Assembly: GCA_963817515.1 (NCBI GenBank)
Contig: CAWFPJ010000025.1
Location: 1 to 64,000, forward strand
Length of the DNA: 64,000 nucleotides
Source: DATMNI01 sp963817515
GTDB taxonomy: Bacteria > Acidobacteriota > Terriglobia > Bryobacterales > Bryobacteraceae
Direction: 5' to 3'
The translations under genes and the position numbers were made by a program. A model generated the notes under the pieces. The model saw only the letters and a program-made list of their open reading frames with translations, ran no database searches and was not told where the DNA came from. This document shows positions 38,163 to 46,850 of this stretch, one piece after another (position 1 is the first letter of the stretch; every line of letters starts with the position of its first letter).

Positions 38163-38266
38163 ATGAGCTAAGGAGCTTTTCTCTACGACCGATTACCGGA
38201 AAGCAAATTCGCCGCGAAATCGTTTACACGGATTCGCCCACACCGCCACACGGACTTCTGTTGCAG

Positions 38267-38479
38267 GTTTACCAGGTCCTGCAAACCCAGCAGCCTTTAG
38301 CGCAAGCACCGTCACCGCCACTGGACGAGCAGCGCAGAAAGCGCATCGTCCGCCACCACCTCCGCTGCCTAGGTCGGCTCGGGATCTCGTCAGGACCGAA
38401 GAGAATTTCTGCACACGGCGTCGTCGCAAAGCCTGGACGGCCCAAGCACGCCAAAAACAACGCCCCGGAGGCGACCGGG
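38267..38479 (+). pseudogene. IS110 transposase 3' tail
   Basis: In frame with the interrupted gene, this reads VYQVLQTQQPLAQAPSPPLD, EQRRKRIVRHHLRCLGRLGI, the family's usual C-terminal end. The frame continues as poorly conserved sequence until it runs into an IS6 end near 38480. Confidence 0.65.
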
Positions 38480-38586
38480 CAGGCCAATTTCATTGGCGAG
38501 CTATTCGGTCTCGCAACCTAAAGTCCTGACTCCGATTCGCCCCAACTCGTCTTCACTCTTCCCAAACCGATTTTCGCAACGAAACC
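38480..38586 (+). mobile_element. IS6-family 3' end remnant
   Basis: It encodes only the last residues QANFIGELFGLAT of an IS6 transposase, followed by the right non-coding end and the terminal repeat, which reads inward as GGTTTCGTTGCGAAAATCGG. This matches the right end of the complete copy at 56184-57011. It truncates the tyrosine recombinase on its right. Confidence 0.8.
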
Positions 38587-39804
38587 CGACTGAGGATTGA
38601 TACCCTCGCGGTACCAGGCGAGCATGCGGCCTGCGACGAAGGCATGACGAAGATCGTGTACACGCGGACCCACGCGTCCCGGAGCAGGTTTGAGCTTCGC
38701 CCGCCGTAGAACACGGACCAGCAGCTTGCCGGCCCTGTCGCGCGAGTATCGGCCGCCCGCATGTTGATGCCAGAACAGTGCGGCGTCAGGGGACGTGGAT
38801 GCCCCCGCGCCTTTGCGAGCAGTGAGATACGACTGAAGTGCTGCAACTGCGCTGTCGGAGAGCGGCAGGCGCCGTGATTTGAAGAACTTGGTGCCGTGGA
38901 CCTCGATGACGCGATCGTCAATGTTGAAATCGCCAACGTTCAAACGCACGACTTCGCCGATGCGGAGACCGGCGCAGTAGGCCAGCACCAGCATCATGTG
39001 GAGTGTTTTGGGCCGCAGGGGTGATTGGGGAGATGGAAAACTGAGCGCCGTCTCCAATAGGCCGAGAACGTCTTGTTCGCTAAAAATGTATGGCTGCCGG
39101 TACCGCTCTTTCGCTAGCCGCCAGATCCGTTTGTCCGAAGGAATCCTCTCGACTGTTGGATCGATACGAGACAGCACACTGGAAAGCAGTCTGCCCGCCT
39201 GGTGGCAGTCCAACGCATGCTGCGGGGTGGATCGTGTATTCGTCCATTCTCGAATCAACTCCGTCAGCGGATGGCCAGATAGATCCGGCCGGCCCTGAAG
39301 GAATCGGTCCAGCCGAAGCAGACGCTCCGCCTGCGTGTTGTAGCGGTAACCCATGGCATGCATAAGGCCCACGTGCTCGCGCATCACAGGGCCGAGAAAA
39401 CTGCCGAAGCGGGGAAGCGGGCGTAGTGCTTCGAGTGCCGCCTCAGGGTTAGGATTCAACAGTGCCCGCACAACTGGTGTGGTCGTGCGTTGTCCATACT
39501 CCGCTCTCAAGTCGGCGAATGGATTGTTTGCGAGTGCTCGGTTGTTTACCCTCCAGTCCAGAAAACGGTCGACAAGACGCGCACGATCCGTGACTATGTG
39601 GAACGGCCACGCCAGGGTTCGATCCTTGAGCCACTGCCGTATCGTTGTTTGCGATACCGATTTGTCCTCCGCCTGCTCGGCGACGAAGCGTTGGAATCCG
39701 TTCAGGATGCTCAGGTAAACCTGAGATGACACCGGACTGCGCAAGCGCAGCTCTCGGACGTAATTCTCGGGCGTTGACCCCTTAGACATGGATGTCGTTT
39801 TCAT
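38518..39804 (-). pseudogene. tyrosine recombinase, C-terminus replaced by IS6 end
   Basis: The start MKTTSMSKGSTPENYVRELR (ATG 39802-39804) overlaps the stop of the upstream recombinase by 4 bp. The core-binding domain spans residues about 15-270. The catalytic part has LVLAYCAGLRIGEVVRLNVG (Arg), VHGTKFFKSRRLPLSD (Lys) and GPRVHDLRHAFVAGRMLAWY (H-x-x-R). After INPQS the codons come from the IS6 remnant (GFVAKIGLGRVKTSWGES), so the L-G-H box and the nucleophilic Tyr are missing. It is inactive. The overlapping gene pair suggests a recombinase-in-trio (RIT) element whose third gene is gone. Confidence 0.8.
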
Positions 39805-40183
39805 GCCTTCACCCCAGTCGGAATCTCCAAGGCCACTGCACGCAAATCCTCCGTCGCCAGCTTCAGATACACCAATGTTGAATCCGCTGCACGGTGGCCC
39901 AGCAGATCCCCAATATCCTTCACTGATACCGTCGCGCGAAGCATGCTCACCGCCCGTGCGTGACGAAAAGCATGGGGGCCTCGTTTGCCTGTAGTGATGA
40001 CGTTGGCGGCTTCGAGCCGATGCCGGACGAGTCGGTATAGGCTTGACCCGCATCTGAAGGGTCGATACGGGGCACAGGCGCGAATGAATATTTCTCGAAA
40101 AGACGTCTTCGGCCGCGAGTCCTGCAGGTATTTCAACACCGCCTCACCGACTTCGGGCAGTAATGGCAGATAGGATTTAGCAC
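39801..40183 (-). pseudogene. tyrosine recombinase (first of pair), 3' part
   Basis: The catalytic C-terminal region: SYLPLLPEVGEAVLKYLQDS, GPHAFRHARAVSMLRATVSV (H-x-x-R) and IGDLLGHRAADSTLVYLKLA with the L-G-H box and nucleophilic Tyr. It joins to the 5' part at 41925-42290 if the IS4 element and one 10-bp duplication are removed. The stop overlaps the next recombinase's start by 4 bp. Confidence 0.8.
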
Positions 40184-40192
40184 CAATACTGT

Positions 40193-41576
40193 TCACTTAA
40201 TGATCCTGATCCGCTTGGCTACATCCAGCCGTCGCGTGCGCTGGCGCTTGCGGGGCCGCAGAGGGTAGTTGCTCATCTTGCGCTTCACGCCGCGCAGGTT
40301 GATCCGATTGCGGCTCGATACAACCCGCTCTTCAAGAATTTCGTCGAGGGTCGCTTCGTGGAGTACTTTTCTCTGCCGAGGGGGGAATAGCGCCGTAACG
40401 CGCCATCCGTCGCTGGACAACGTGCACGGAGTGGACGAAGGACAGCCGATCGGGGTCTTCATCAGCCTTCAGGGCGGCTTCGTGCATGAGGCCGCGGATG
40501 GCAAAATGCGCCATCAGCAGACCGAAGAACTCCTGCTCGACCAGTTCTGGCGTCTTGCTGCGTAATACAATCTGAGCGCCGCGCAGATGGGTCTTCAATT
40601 CGTCCAGGGTGGTTTCGATCTCCCAGCGCTCGTGATACAGGGCGGCCAATTCCTTGGCCGGCGCCTGCTCGTGATCGAGGATGGTGGTGATCAGCCGGTA
40701 CAGGGGTTCGGCGTCGGCGACGTTTTTCAAACGGTAATCGATGACACGGACCACAATCCCGTTGCGCTTCTTCCGCCGGTCCTTAGTGGAGGCGTAGATG
40801 CGGCTGAGATAGGAGCCGTCGGGCAGGCGCTTTTCCACGTCCAGGCGTGCATTTTGGCGCGTGCGCCACAGCAGATCCGCTCCCGTCTTTGCGGCTGCAC
40901 GCCAGAGTTTGTAACCGGGGAAGAACCGGTCGGCCATACACAGCATTCCTTTGCCTAGCAAAGGAATCACTTTCTCAGCCAGCGTGAGTTCATCGGTGGC
41001 GTATCGATCCATGTGCGCGCCCCACAGCACATGTGTCCCATTCTCCAGCAGTGCTACAAACCGTATCTTGGGGAAAGCACTGGACCCTCGACTGGAACCC
41101 GGACGCCCGTAGGCCTTGTCGTTCTCCGCCGTATCGGCGACGTCCAGCGTGCTGCCATCCAAACTGACCAGTCGCCATTGCCGGTACCAAGCGCCTTTGG
41201 TGCGCTTCTCCGCAATGGGAGCCACTACCGCGGCATAGAGTTTCTTCAGCGGCTCGGCGCCCAGTCGGCTGCGCGCCTGGGAAATGCCGGATTTACCGGC
41301 GACCTTCACCTTGGCGGAAGGATCGAGCAGCCACTGCACGCCTTCCAGCAGGCAGCGCAGGACTTCACGGTAAGAGGACCGCATGTACAGCGCCAGCGCG
41401 ATGACGTAATAGACCACCACATGCGCCGGCAAGTCCCGCTCGCGGACACTGGCGCGCTTGGTCTGTTCCAGAACCTCATGGATTTTCTCGGCGGGGAAGA
41501 ACTTGGCAATGACGCCGAGGCTGATGTAGTCAGTGATCCGGCTGCCAGCCGGTAACTCCGCCAGGGTGCGCGCCAT
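40193..41576 (-). pseudogene. IS4-family transposase with a frameshift at a C6 run
   Basis: MARTLAELPAGSRITDYISL and HVVVYYVIALALYMRSSYRE form the IS4 N-terminal domain. VSLDGSTLDVADTAEN, CMADRFFPGYKLW and LYHERWEIETTLDELKTHLR supply the D-D-E blocks. At 40379-40384 a run of six C (minus strand) puts the end of the gene (PRQRKVLHEATLDEILEERV, SNYPLRPRKRQRTRRLDVAK) in another frame; five C would restore it. As written, translation ends at 40332 with about 18 unrelated residues. All catalytic residues precede the shift, so activity is not excluded. Confidence 0.75.
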
Positions 41577-41586
41577 TGGTGTTCTC

Positions 41587-41850
41587 CTAACGATCGCACC
41601 TGGCCGCTACTTCGGCACTCTGCAGAGCCGGATTGGAGCCCAGAATCTGACTGTAGGGATAACGTCCGCGGATGGCCCCATTGAAATACCGGCCCTTCGA
41701 GGGCGCGTCGAGCAGCGCTTCGAACACCGCTGCGGGAACGCCGAAGTAAAGGTAGACAGCCCGACTACAGAACTCCAGTTGCAGCCGTTTCAGGTTTTCG
41801 TCGTAGCCAACCGTCGCAAGCGTGGTTGACTCCACCGTGGCAACGCGCAT
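41587..41850 (-). CDS. KTSC-domain protein carried by the IS4 element
   Basis: From the ATG at 41848-41850, behind a strong AAGGAGGAATCCC ribosome site, 87 residues are encoded. VATVESTTLATVGYDENLKR, LQLEFCSRAVYLYFGVPAAV and FEALLDAPSKGRYFNGAIRG match the KTSC domain (V-x-S-x-x-L-x-x-V-G-Y-D, Y-x-Y-x-x-V-P, A-x-S-x-G-x-Y-F-N). KTSC is a small domain of uncertain function, sometimes fused to lysyl-tRNA synthetase, proposed to bind nucleic acid. It ends 10 bp before the transposase start, so the two are co-transcribed. Confidence 0.75.
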   Translation of the reverse strand: MRVATVESTTLATVGYDENLKRLQLEFCSRAVYLYFGVPAAVFEALLDAPSKGRYFNGAIRGRYPYSQILGSNPALQSAEVAARCDR

Positions 41851-41924
41851 GGGATTCCTCCTTGTTGGAGGCATTCGCCCTGAAACAGAATATCATGAAA
41901 ATGTCGTTAAGTGAACAGTATTGT

Positions 41925-42290
41925 GATTTAGCACCAGTCTTACTGTGGCGAATCCGAATGACTTCCTGGCGCCAATCCACATCGTCCAGCCGAAGGGCCG
42001 CGATCTCCCCGGAGCGGATCCCGTACTTCGAGATCAGCATCAGGATCGCGTAATCACGTATCCCTTTCTGCGTGCAATCTTGTCGAGTGGCAGCCAAAAT
42101 CTTCTCCACGTCCCCGGATCGAAGAGCAGAGGGAATACTTTCGAACGCGTAGAGCATGGGTGCGATCACGGTGGATGAAAGATCGCGGGAGGTTCGCTCC
42201 GTCATGTACAGCCACCGCAAGAAGCTGCCCGATGCATCCACTGCCAAGATCTGCTTCAGGCCATTGCGAGCGGTTAGGAACTCAAACCGT
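41925..42290 (-). pseudogene. tyrosine recombinase (first of pair), 5' part
   Basis: Reads GSFLRWLYMTERTSRDLSST, IPSALRSGDVEKILAATRQD, LISKYGIRSGEIAALRLDDV (catalytic Arg) and IRIRHSKTGAKS (Lys), where IS4 interrupts it. The N-terminal arm upstream of about 42250 does not look like the family. It is joined to unrelated sequence and to an opposite-strand Mutator transposase fragment, so the 5' end is lost. Confidence 0.7.
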
Positions 42291-42322
42291 GGGACTGTGG
42301 ATCCGACGAACAGAAGCCGGCC

Positions 42323-42647
42323 GTGGCGAAGAAGCTGAACGCAGCCTACGCTCTGGAAGATTACGCCGCCGCCAAGCAAGCGCTGAACGCCCTGCTGCAT
42401 CGCGAACTGATGGATCTGAATCCGAGTGCGGCGCGGAGTTTGGGCGAAGGGATGGAGGAGACCCTGACTGTGCATCGGCTTCACCTGCCGATGCAATTGC
42501 GGAAGATCATGGCCAGCACCAATGTGATCGAGTCGGCGTTCTCGATTGTGGAGCGGGTTTGCCGGAACGTGAAACGCTGACACGACGGTGACCAGCGGGA
42601 GCGCTGGGTGGGGTCGGGACTCTTGGTCGCCGAGAAGCAGTTTCGCC
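42323..42647 (+). pseudogene. IS256/Mutator-type transposase, C-terminal fragment
   Basis: Reads KKLNAAYALEDYAAAKQALN, PSAARSLGEGMEETLTVHRL and MASTNVIESAFSIVERVCRN, the C-terminal third of a Mutator-family transposase with the Glu block. A TGA at 42578-42580 replaces the usual Trp, after which the frame goes on HDGDQRERWVGSGLLVAEKQ to the IS6 end. It is a different subfamily from the two complete IS256 copies. Confidence 0.75.
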
Positions 42648-43285
42648 GGTTCCGTTGCGAAGTTTGGGATACGGTTTGATAGGGTAGAAGGCAATGCCGA
42701 TCACCGCGACCAATCCGTTCAAAGGGCGTCATTTCCCAGGCGAGGTGATCGTGCAATGCGTCCGCTGATGCCTACGATATCCGCTTGCCTACGAACACGT
42801 CTCCGAACTCTTAGCCGAACGTGGCGTTGAGGTAGATGCCAGCTGCATCTGGCGCTGGGTCCAGGCTTATTCACCCGAACTGAACAAACGCTGTCGGCCC
42901 GATCTGAAGCCCACCAACAGAAGCTACCGCACGGACGAGACCTACATAAAGGTCAAGGGCAAAGACCAGTATCTATACCGAGCGGTGGATTCGACTGGCC
43001 AGACGATCGACTTTCTGCTCACTGCCAAACGAGATGCCGCGGCCGCCAAACGCTTCTTCCGCAAGGCTCTGAGGTCGCCCGGCAATCCGGTGCCACGGGT
43101 CATCAATGTGGACAAGAATCCATCGTATCCGGCAGCGGTGGAAGCGCTGAAAGAAGAAGGCGTTCTACCTCGTCGGGTTCATATACGGCAGTGTGGAGTT
43201 GTTCGGTATCGCCGCCTAACCCGCACTCGATCCAACACCCCAAACCGCCTTGTCACACACGCAAGCGGATTTTCGCAATGAAACC
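42648..43285 (+). mobile_element. decayed IS6-family element
   Basis: The left end is GGTTCCGTTGCGAAGTTTGG; the right end, read inward, is GGTTTCATTGCGAAAATCCG. The transposase remains as MPITATNPFKGRHFPGEVIV, a TGA in place of the Trp of R-W-Y-L, then YRTDETYIKVKGKDQYLYRA, DFLLTAKRDAAAAKRFFRKA and VINVDKNPSYPAAVEALKEE. A deletion near 43190 removes the second half of the DDE domain. Its end sequences are the closest match in this window to the 132-bp MITE, which suggests the MITE derives from this subfamily. Confidence 0.85.
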
Positions 43286-43548
43286 GGAAATCGCCATCAG
43301 GGACCTCAATCAGACTGTAATCGGAAATCCGGCGCACGATCTCATGCGGCCGGGACTGTCCTTTGCCACGGCGGCACGCGGCTCCGACCTGCCGGGGTGA
43401 CGACCGCTCATTCTGAGCAAAACAGCTCAGACAGCTAATGATTCTTCCGATACAGTTGTTAGTTGAATGGTCCTGAGAAGCGGATGCGGGAGCGAGGTAC
43501 GGATTCTCGTTGGACATCCGCTTAGTAATCCACACTGGGAGATCCACA

Positions 43549-44220
43549 ATGAAACACGCCCTTTGCAATCTCTTCCTACTTGCGTGCGTGGCCTCGCCCG
43601 CCCTATCCGGGCCCTTGGTCTACCAATACCAAGGGACTTTTACTGCCGATAATCAGATCTCATTGTTCGATTTAACGGTGAATGCCGCTCAATCGATCAC
43701 ATTCATCACCTATAGCTACGCCGGCGGCAGCGTGAATTCGACGCTGGTTCCGGGCGGCGGATTCAGCCCAACGGCCTTTCTTTTCGATCACCTGGGCAAC
43801 GTCTTTACCGTAAGTAATGACAGCACGTGTACCTATGTGGGTCAGGATTCCGGTACTGGAAATTGTAACGACTTATATTACAAGAATACTTTCGGTCCCG
43901 GCACTTTCACTCTGGCACTCGCGGTTTATGACAACAACCCGGTCGGCGCCGAACCCGGGGATGGATTCTCGCAGGACCTCAATCCCGGTTTTACTTGCCA
44001 GGAAGCTGGAGTGGCCGGCAATTTCTGCGATCTCAGTGCGTTGGGTGTGTCGCGCACGGGCGATTACGTGATTTCAATTGAGGGAGCGGATGCCGTTGCC
44101 GCGTTAGGGGCGCCTGAGCCTGGCACCCTGCTTTTCTTGTGCATTGGTGGGGCAGCCCTTGCTCTACTGCGGCACATCGGCATCAAGTGCCGAATTAGCG
44201 CGTCTGGAGAAAAAGAATGA
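43549..44220 (+). CDS. PEP-CTERM sorting-signal protein
   Basis: A 223-residue exported protein. The start MKHALCNLFLLACVASPALS (preceded by GGGAGATCC) is a signal peptide. The mature part is a beta-rich domain with Cys pairs (STCTYVGQDSGTGNCNDLYY, GFTCQEAGVAGNFCDLSALG). The end GAPEPGTLLFLCIGGAALAL and a basic tail form the PEP-CTERM exosortase sorting signal (P-E-P at about residue 189, then a helix and Arg/Lys). Its last 4 bp overlap the start of the next gene, giving an operon with two collagen-like proteins. No exosortase gene is in the window. Confidence 0.85.
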   Translation: MKHALCNLFLLACVASPALSGPLVYQYQGTFTADNQISLFDLTVNAAQSITFITYSYAGGSVNSTLVPGGGFSPTAFLFDHLGNVFTVSNDSTCTYVGQDSGTGNCNDLYYKNTFGPGTFTLALAVYDNNPVGAEPGDGFSQDLNPGFTCQEAGVAGNFCDLSALGVSRTGDYVISIEGADAVAALGAPEPGTLLFLCIGGAALALLRHIGIKCRISASGEKE

Positions 44221-45437
44221 ACAAGTGTTTTGGTTTTTATCTCGGAATGGCGGCGTTGACGCCCCTGGCGGGCTACGCGCAGACTCTTACTCCGACACAG
44301 GATGCGCACTATGTGCCGGGAAACGGCACGAACTTCGGCACAGCAACGAGCGTTACCGTAGGTAGCTCTGCAAGCGTTGGGCTAGTGCAGTTCGACCTGA
44401 GCGCGCTGCCCTCAGGTGTACTTGCGAGCCAGGTGCAGAAGGCCACCCTGACGCTGTTCTTGAATCGCATCGGCGTAGTGGGCTCGTTTGATGTTGATAC
44501 GGTGAGCGTGGCAACACCATGGTCCGAAACGACGGTAACCGGACTCGCGGCACCCGCTATAGGCAGCATAGTGGCTACGACAGTGTCGGCTCCGGCGGGC
44601 AACACGTTCGTCACGGTGGATGTGACCTCGGCAGTCCAGGGATGGGTCACGTCACCCGTTACGAATAACGGCTTCATGCTGTTGCCGAATACAGGCTCCG
44701 GTTTGCAGTTCGATAGTAAGGAGGCCACCACCACCAGTCATGCGGCGACATTGACGATCATGCTGATGAACATGGGTCCGGCTGGCGCAACTGGCGCGAC
44801 AGGTCCGACGGGTCCAACTGGCCCTTCCGGAGATCCAGGCAGTACCGGCCCCACTGGTCCGGCCGGCCCCATTGGTCCGGCGGGTAGCGTCGGTCCCGCT
44901 GGTCCCACGGGCCCGAGCGGCCTGACCGGTCTCGCAGGCGCGACTGGCCCTAACGGACCCCCGGGTGCGGCTGGTTCGGCAGGTAGTGTCGGTCCCACTG
45001 GTCCCATAGGACCAATCGGGGCGACCGGCCCGACTGGAGGAGGCGGTGTCCTCACGGCAAACGCGGTCGTGCCCACAAATACGAACCCCTGGTATATCGG
45101 GCTCAACGGAGAAACCAAGGTTACTACCAACAACCCGGAGTGGGCGGGTGGGCCCAGTGCGTCCGCCTGTACGATAACGAAAGTCGCCCTGACTGTCTTT
45201 ACGGTAAGCGGCACCGCCGCCGCTGACACGGTCAACTTCACAATCTACAAGAATGGCGTTTCGCAGTCGTCTGGGCTTGCCACCGTCAGTGTCGCGAACG
45301 CCGCTGCTGGTTCATCAGCCACAGCGTCCGGGATAGGATCGATCTCGGTGGCGGTGGGCGATATTCTCACCGCAGGGTTCACGCAGACCGTGGGCACGGT
45401 TGTAGCTCGTGCCGCGGTTGGCGTGCTTTGTAACTAG
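44217..45437 (+). CDS. secreted DNRLRE-like/collagen-like repeat protein
   Basis: A 406-residue protein. Signal peptide MNKCFGFYLGMAALTPLAGY, cleaved near AQT. Residues about 22-185 are a beta-sandwich of the DNRLRE/CBM96-like type (QDAHYVPGNGTNFGTATSVT, GLVQFDLSALP, TVDVTSAVQGWVT, SKEATTTSHAATLTI). Residues about 187-273 are 29 uninterrupted collagen-type G-x-y triplets rich in G-P-T, G-P-I and G-P-A. Residues about 275-406 are a C-terminal domain (NPWYIGLNGETKVTTNNPEW, SISVAVGDILTAGFTQTVG), shared with the next gene and possibly driving trimerisation. It is likely a cell-surface or matrix fibre. Confidence 0.8.
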   Translation: MNKCFGFYLGMAALTPLAGYAQTLTPTQDAHYVPGNGTNFGTATSVTVGSSASVGLVQFDLSALPSGVLASQVQKATLTLFLNRIGVVGSFDVDTVSVATPWSETTVTGLAAPAIGSIVATTVSAPAGNTFVTVDVTSAVQGWVTSPVTNNGFMLLPNTGSGLQFDSKEATTTSHAATLTIMLMNMGPAGATGATGPTGPTGPSGDPGSTGPTGPAGPIGPAGSVGPAGPTGPSGLTGLAGATGPNGPPGAAGSAGSVGPTGPIGPIGATGPTGGGGVLTANAVVPTNTNPWYIGLNGETKVTTNNPEWAGGPSASACTITKVALTVFTVSGTAAADTVNFTIYKNGVSQSSGLATVSVANAAAGSSATASGIGSISVAVGDILTAGFTQTVGTVVARAAVGVLCN

Positions 45438-45460
45438 CCTAATTCTGGAGCATACATACT

Positions 45461-46687
45461 GTGATCGTTAAAGGACAATTTGCTCTCGGAACATCCCTGG
45501 TAGTACTTTGTTTGGCGCCCATAGGAGCTTCGGCTGCCGACACCGTCGCCGCCGATACCTACATCAGCGCGGGAGCGCCCGCCACCAACTTCGGTACTTC
45601 CACTGCGATAAATATCGGCGGCGGCAACTCCGCGCTAATCCAATTTGACCTCTCTTCTCTGCCATCGCTCACCGCTGCACAGGTGAGCAAGGCCACCATG
45701 TCTTTTTACGTCAACACGGCGGCTATAACAGGCGGTGTTGACGTTTCCCAGGTCACCAGCGCCTGGACGGAAACGGCGGTAACGTATAGTTCTCAGCCCA
45801 CCTTCCAGTCGCCCTTCGCCACCAACGTGCCCACGTCGGGTGGGAGGCAGTGGGTAACGGTAGACGTGACTCAGCTGGTCAAGGATTGGGTAAGCGGTAC
45901 GGCTGCCAATTTTGGTGTGAAGATCTCCGCTGCTGCCTCTGCCAGCAACACGTCATTGGTACTCGATAGCAAAGAAAACACGACCACCAGCCACCCGATC
46001 TTTCTAAATGTAATCACGCAGTCGGTGGGGCCGGCTGGGGCTACAGGCCTCACCGGTCGGAGAGGCCCGGCGGGTCCCACAGAGGCGGCCGGTGGAACGG
46101 GGCCTACTGGTTCGGCTGGTCCCGCGGGAGCAAGCGGGCAGACAGGCCCTGCCGGCGCCAGGGGTCCCACCTCCGCGGGAGCAACCGGGCCGACAGGCAC
46201 CGCCGGCGCACCAGGCGTCAACGGCGCGACTGGAGCGCAAGGCCCATCGGGCTCACAGGGCCCAACCGGAGCATCCGGTCCGAACGGCACCGGTATGCGT
46301 CTTACCGTGAACGCCATCAATCCCGGCACTTCGTCCCCATGGTGGAGCGGACTGAATGGAGAAATTAAGGTGAGTACCCAAAACCCGGAATGGATCGGAG
46401 GCGCCAGCCCGATTGCGTGCACGATCTCGAGAGTCACCATGACGCTCTACACGATTGCCGGGACCGCAGGCTCAACTACGGTCACTGCAACGCTCACGAA
46501 AAACGGCGTTGCCCAGTCGGCCAGGATCCCCACAGTGAGTTTCTCATGCGCTGGTACCGGAGGGAGCGTCACTGGCTCTCAGACAGGGAGTATCCCAGTT
46601 GCGGTAGGAGATGTTCTGAATATAGCCTTCACGCAAACCAGCGGTTCACCTGTGGTCCGAGTTGCGGCCGCGGTAACTTGTAATTAG
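45461..46687 (+). CDS. secreted DNRLRE-like/collagen-like repeat protein, paralogue
   Basis: A 408-residue protein from a GTG start at 45461, 23 bp after the previous stop. It has the same four-part plan: signal peptide (ending ASAADT), DNRLRE-like domain (DTYISAGAPATNFGTSTAIN, LIQFDLSSLP, TVDVTQLVKDWVSG, DSKENTTTSHPIFLNV), G-x-y region (about residues 190-278) and a C-terminal domain (SPWWSGLNGEIKVSTQNPEW, SIPVAVGDVLNIAFTQTSG). The triplet register is broken at TEAAG and at GPTSAG. It arose by tandem duplication with the preceding gene and then diverged. MITE copy 3 starts 31 bp after its stop. Confidence 0.8.
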   Translation: MIVKGQFALGTSLVVLCLAPIGASAADTVAADTYISAGAPATNFGTSTAINIGGGNSALIQFDLSSLPSLTAAQVSKATMSFYVNTAAITGGVDVSQVTSAWTETAVTYSSQPTFQSPFATNVPTSGGRQWVTVDVTQLVKDWVSGTAANFGVKISAAASASNTSLVLDSKENTTTSHPIFLNVITQSVGPAGATGLTGRRGPAGPTEAAGGTGPTGSAGPAGASGQTGPAGARGPTSAGATGPTGTAGAPGVNGATGAQGPSGSQGPTGASGPNGTGMRLTVNAINPGTSSPWWSGLNGEIKVSTQNPEWIGGASPIACTISRVTMTLYTIAGTAGSTTVTATLTKNGVAQSARIPTVSFSCAGTGGSVTGSQTGSIPVAVGDVLNIAFTQTSGSPVVRVAAAVTCN

Positions 46688-46718
46688 TACGGGGTGGGCG
46701 ACGTCCATGATAGGTTTT

Positions 46719-46850
46719 GGTTCCATTGCGAAAATCACACTCCAAACAACCGGCATGTTTTATGGTTTTCACGACAGGCCCTATTTACAGGGGTCTCGCG
46801 ACATAGGACCGTACCGAGAAGGAGTCAAAATCGAACTTCGCAATGGAACC
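46719..46850 (-). mobile_element. 132-bp IS6-type MITE, copy 3 (inverted)
   Basis: The exact reverse complement of copies 1 and 2. The left flank is non-coding DNA after the collagen-like gene. The right flank TGATGCGT (46851-46858) is the complement of the 8 bases to the right of copy 2. There is no ordinary direct target repeat around this copy, consistent with an inversion end-point. Confidence 0.9.

Larger units (their letters stand above)
36682..38247 (+). mobile_element. IS256-family insertion sequence, copy B
   Basis: A 1566-bp element with the same ends as copy A, inserted into the C-terminal part of the IS110 transposase gene. It is flanked by a 19-bp direct repeat, ACACGGACTTCTGTTGCAG (36664-36682 and 38248-38266). 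This is longer than the 8 bp seen at copy A. The 5' base of the element overlaps the repeat by one. Confidence 0.9.
40184..41924 (-). mobile_element. IS4-family insertion sequence with a passenger gene
   Basis: The ends are CAATACTGTTCACTTAA at both sides in inverted orientation. The flanking direct repeat is GATTTAGCAC (40174-40183 and 41925-41934), 10 bp, inside a tyrosine recombinase gene. The element holds a transposase gene and, 10 bp upstream of it on the same strand, a small KTSC-domain gene. The transposase stop lies within the terminal repeat. Confidence 0.85.

Noticed and set aside
44738..45241. Proline/glycine-rich minus-strand frame (G-P-V-G-P type) opposite the collagen-like gene, and a similar one at 45871-46440
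   Set aside because: The complement of G-x-y codons (ggt, ccn) also yields Gly/Pro triplets. These are antisense shadows of the real plus-strand genes, which have signal peptides and conserved flanking domains.
44771..46300. G-x-y repeats considered as a CRISPR array or tandem DNA repeat
   Set aside because: The period is irregular at DNA level, codons vary, and the frame is continuous with conserved protein domains on both sides. It is a protein repeat, not a CRISPR.
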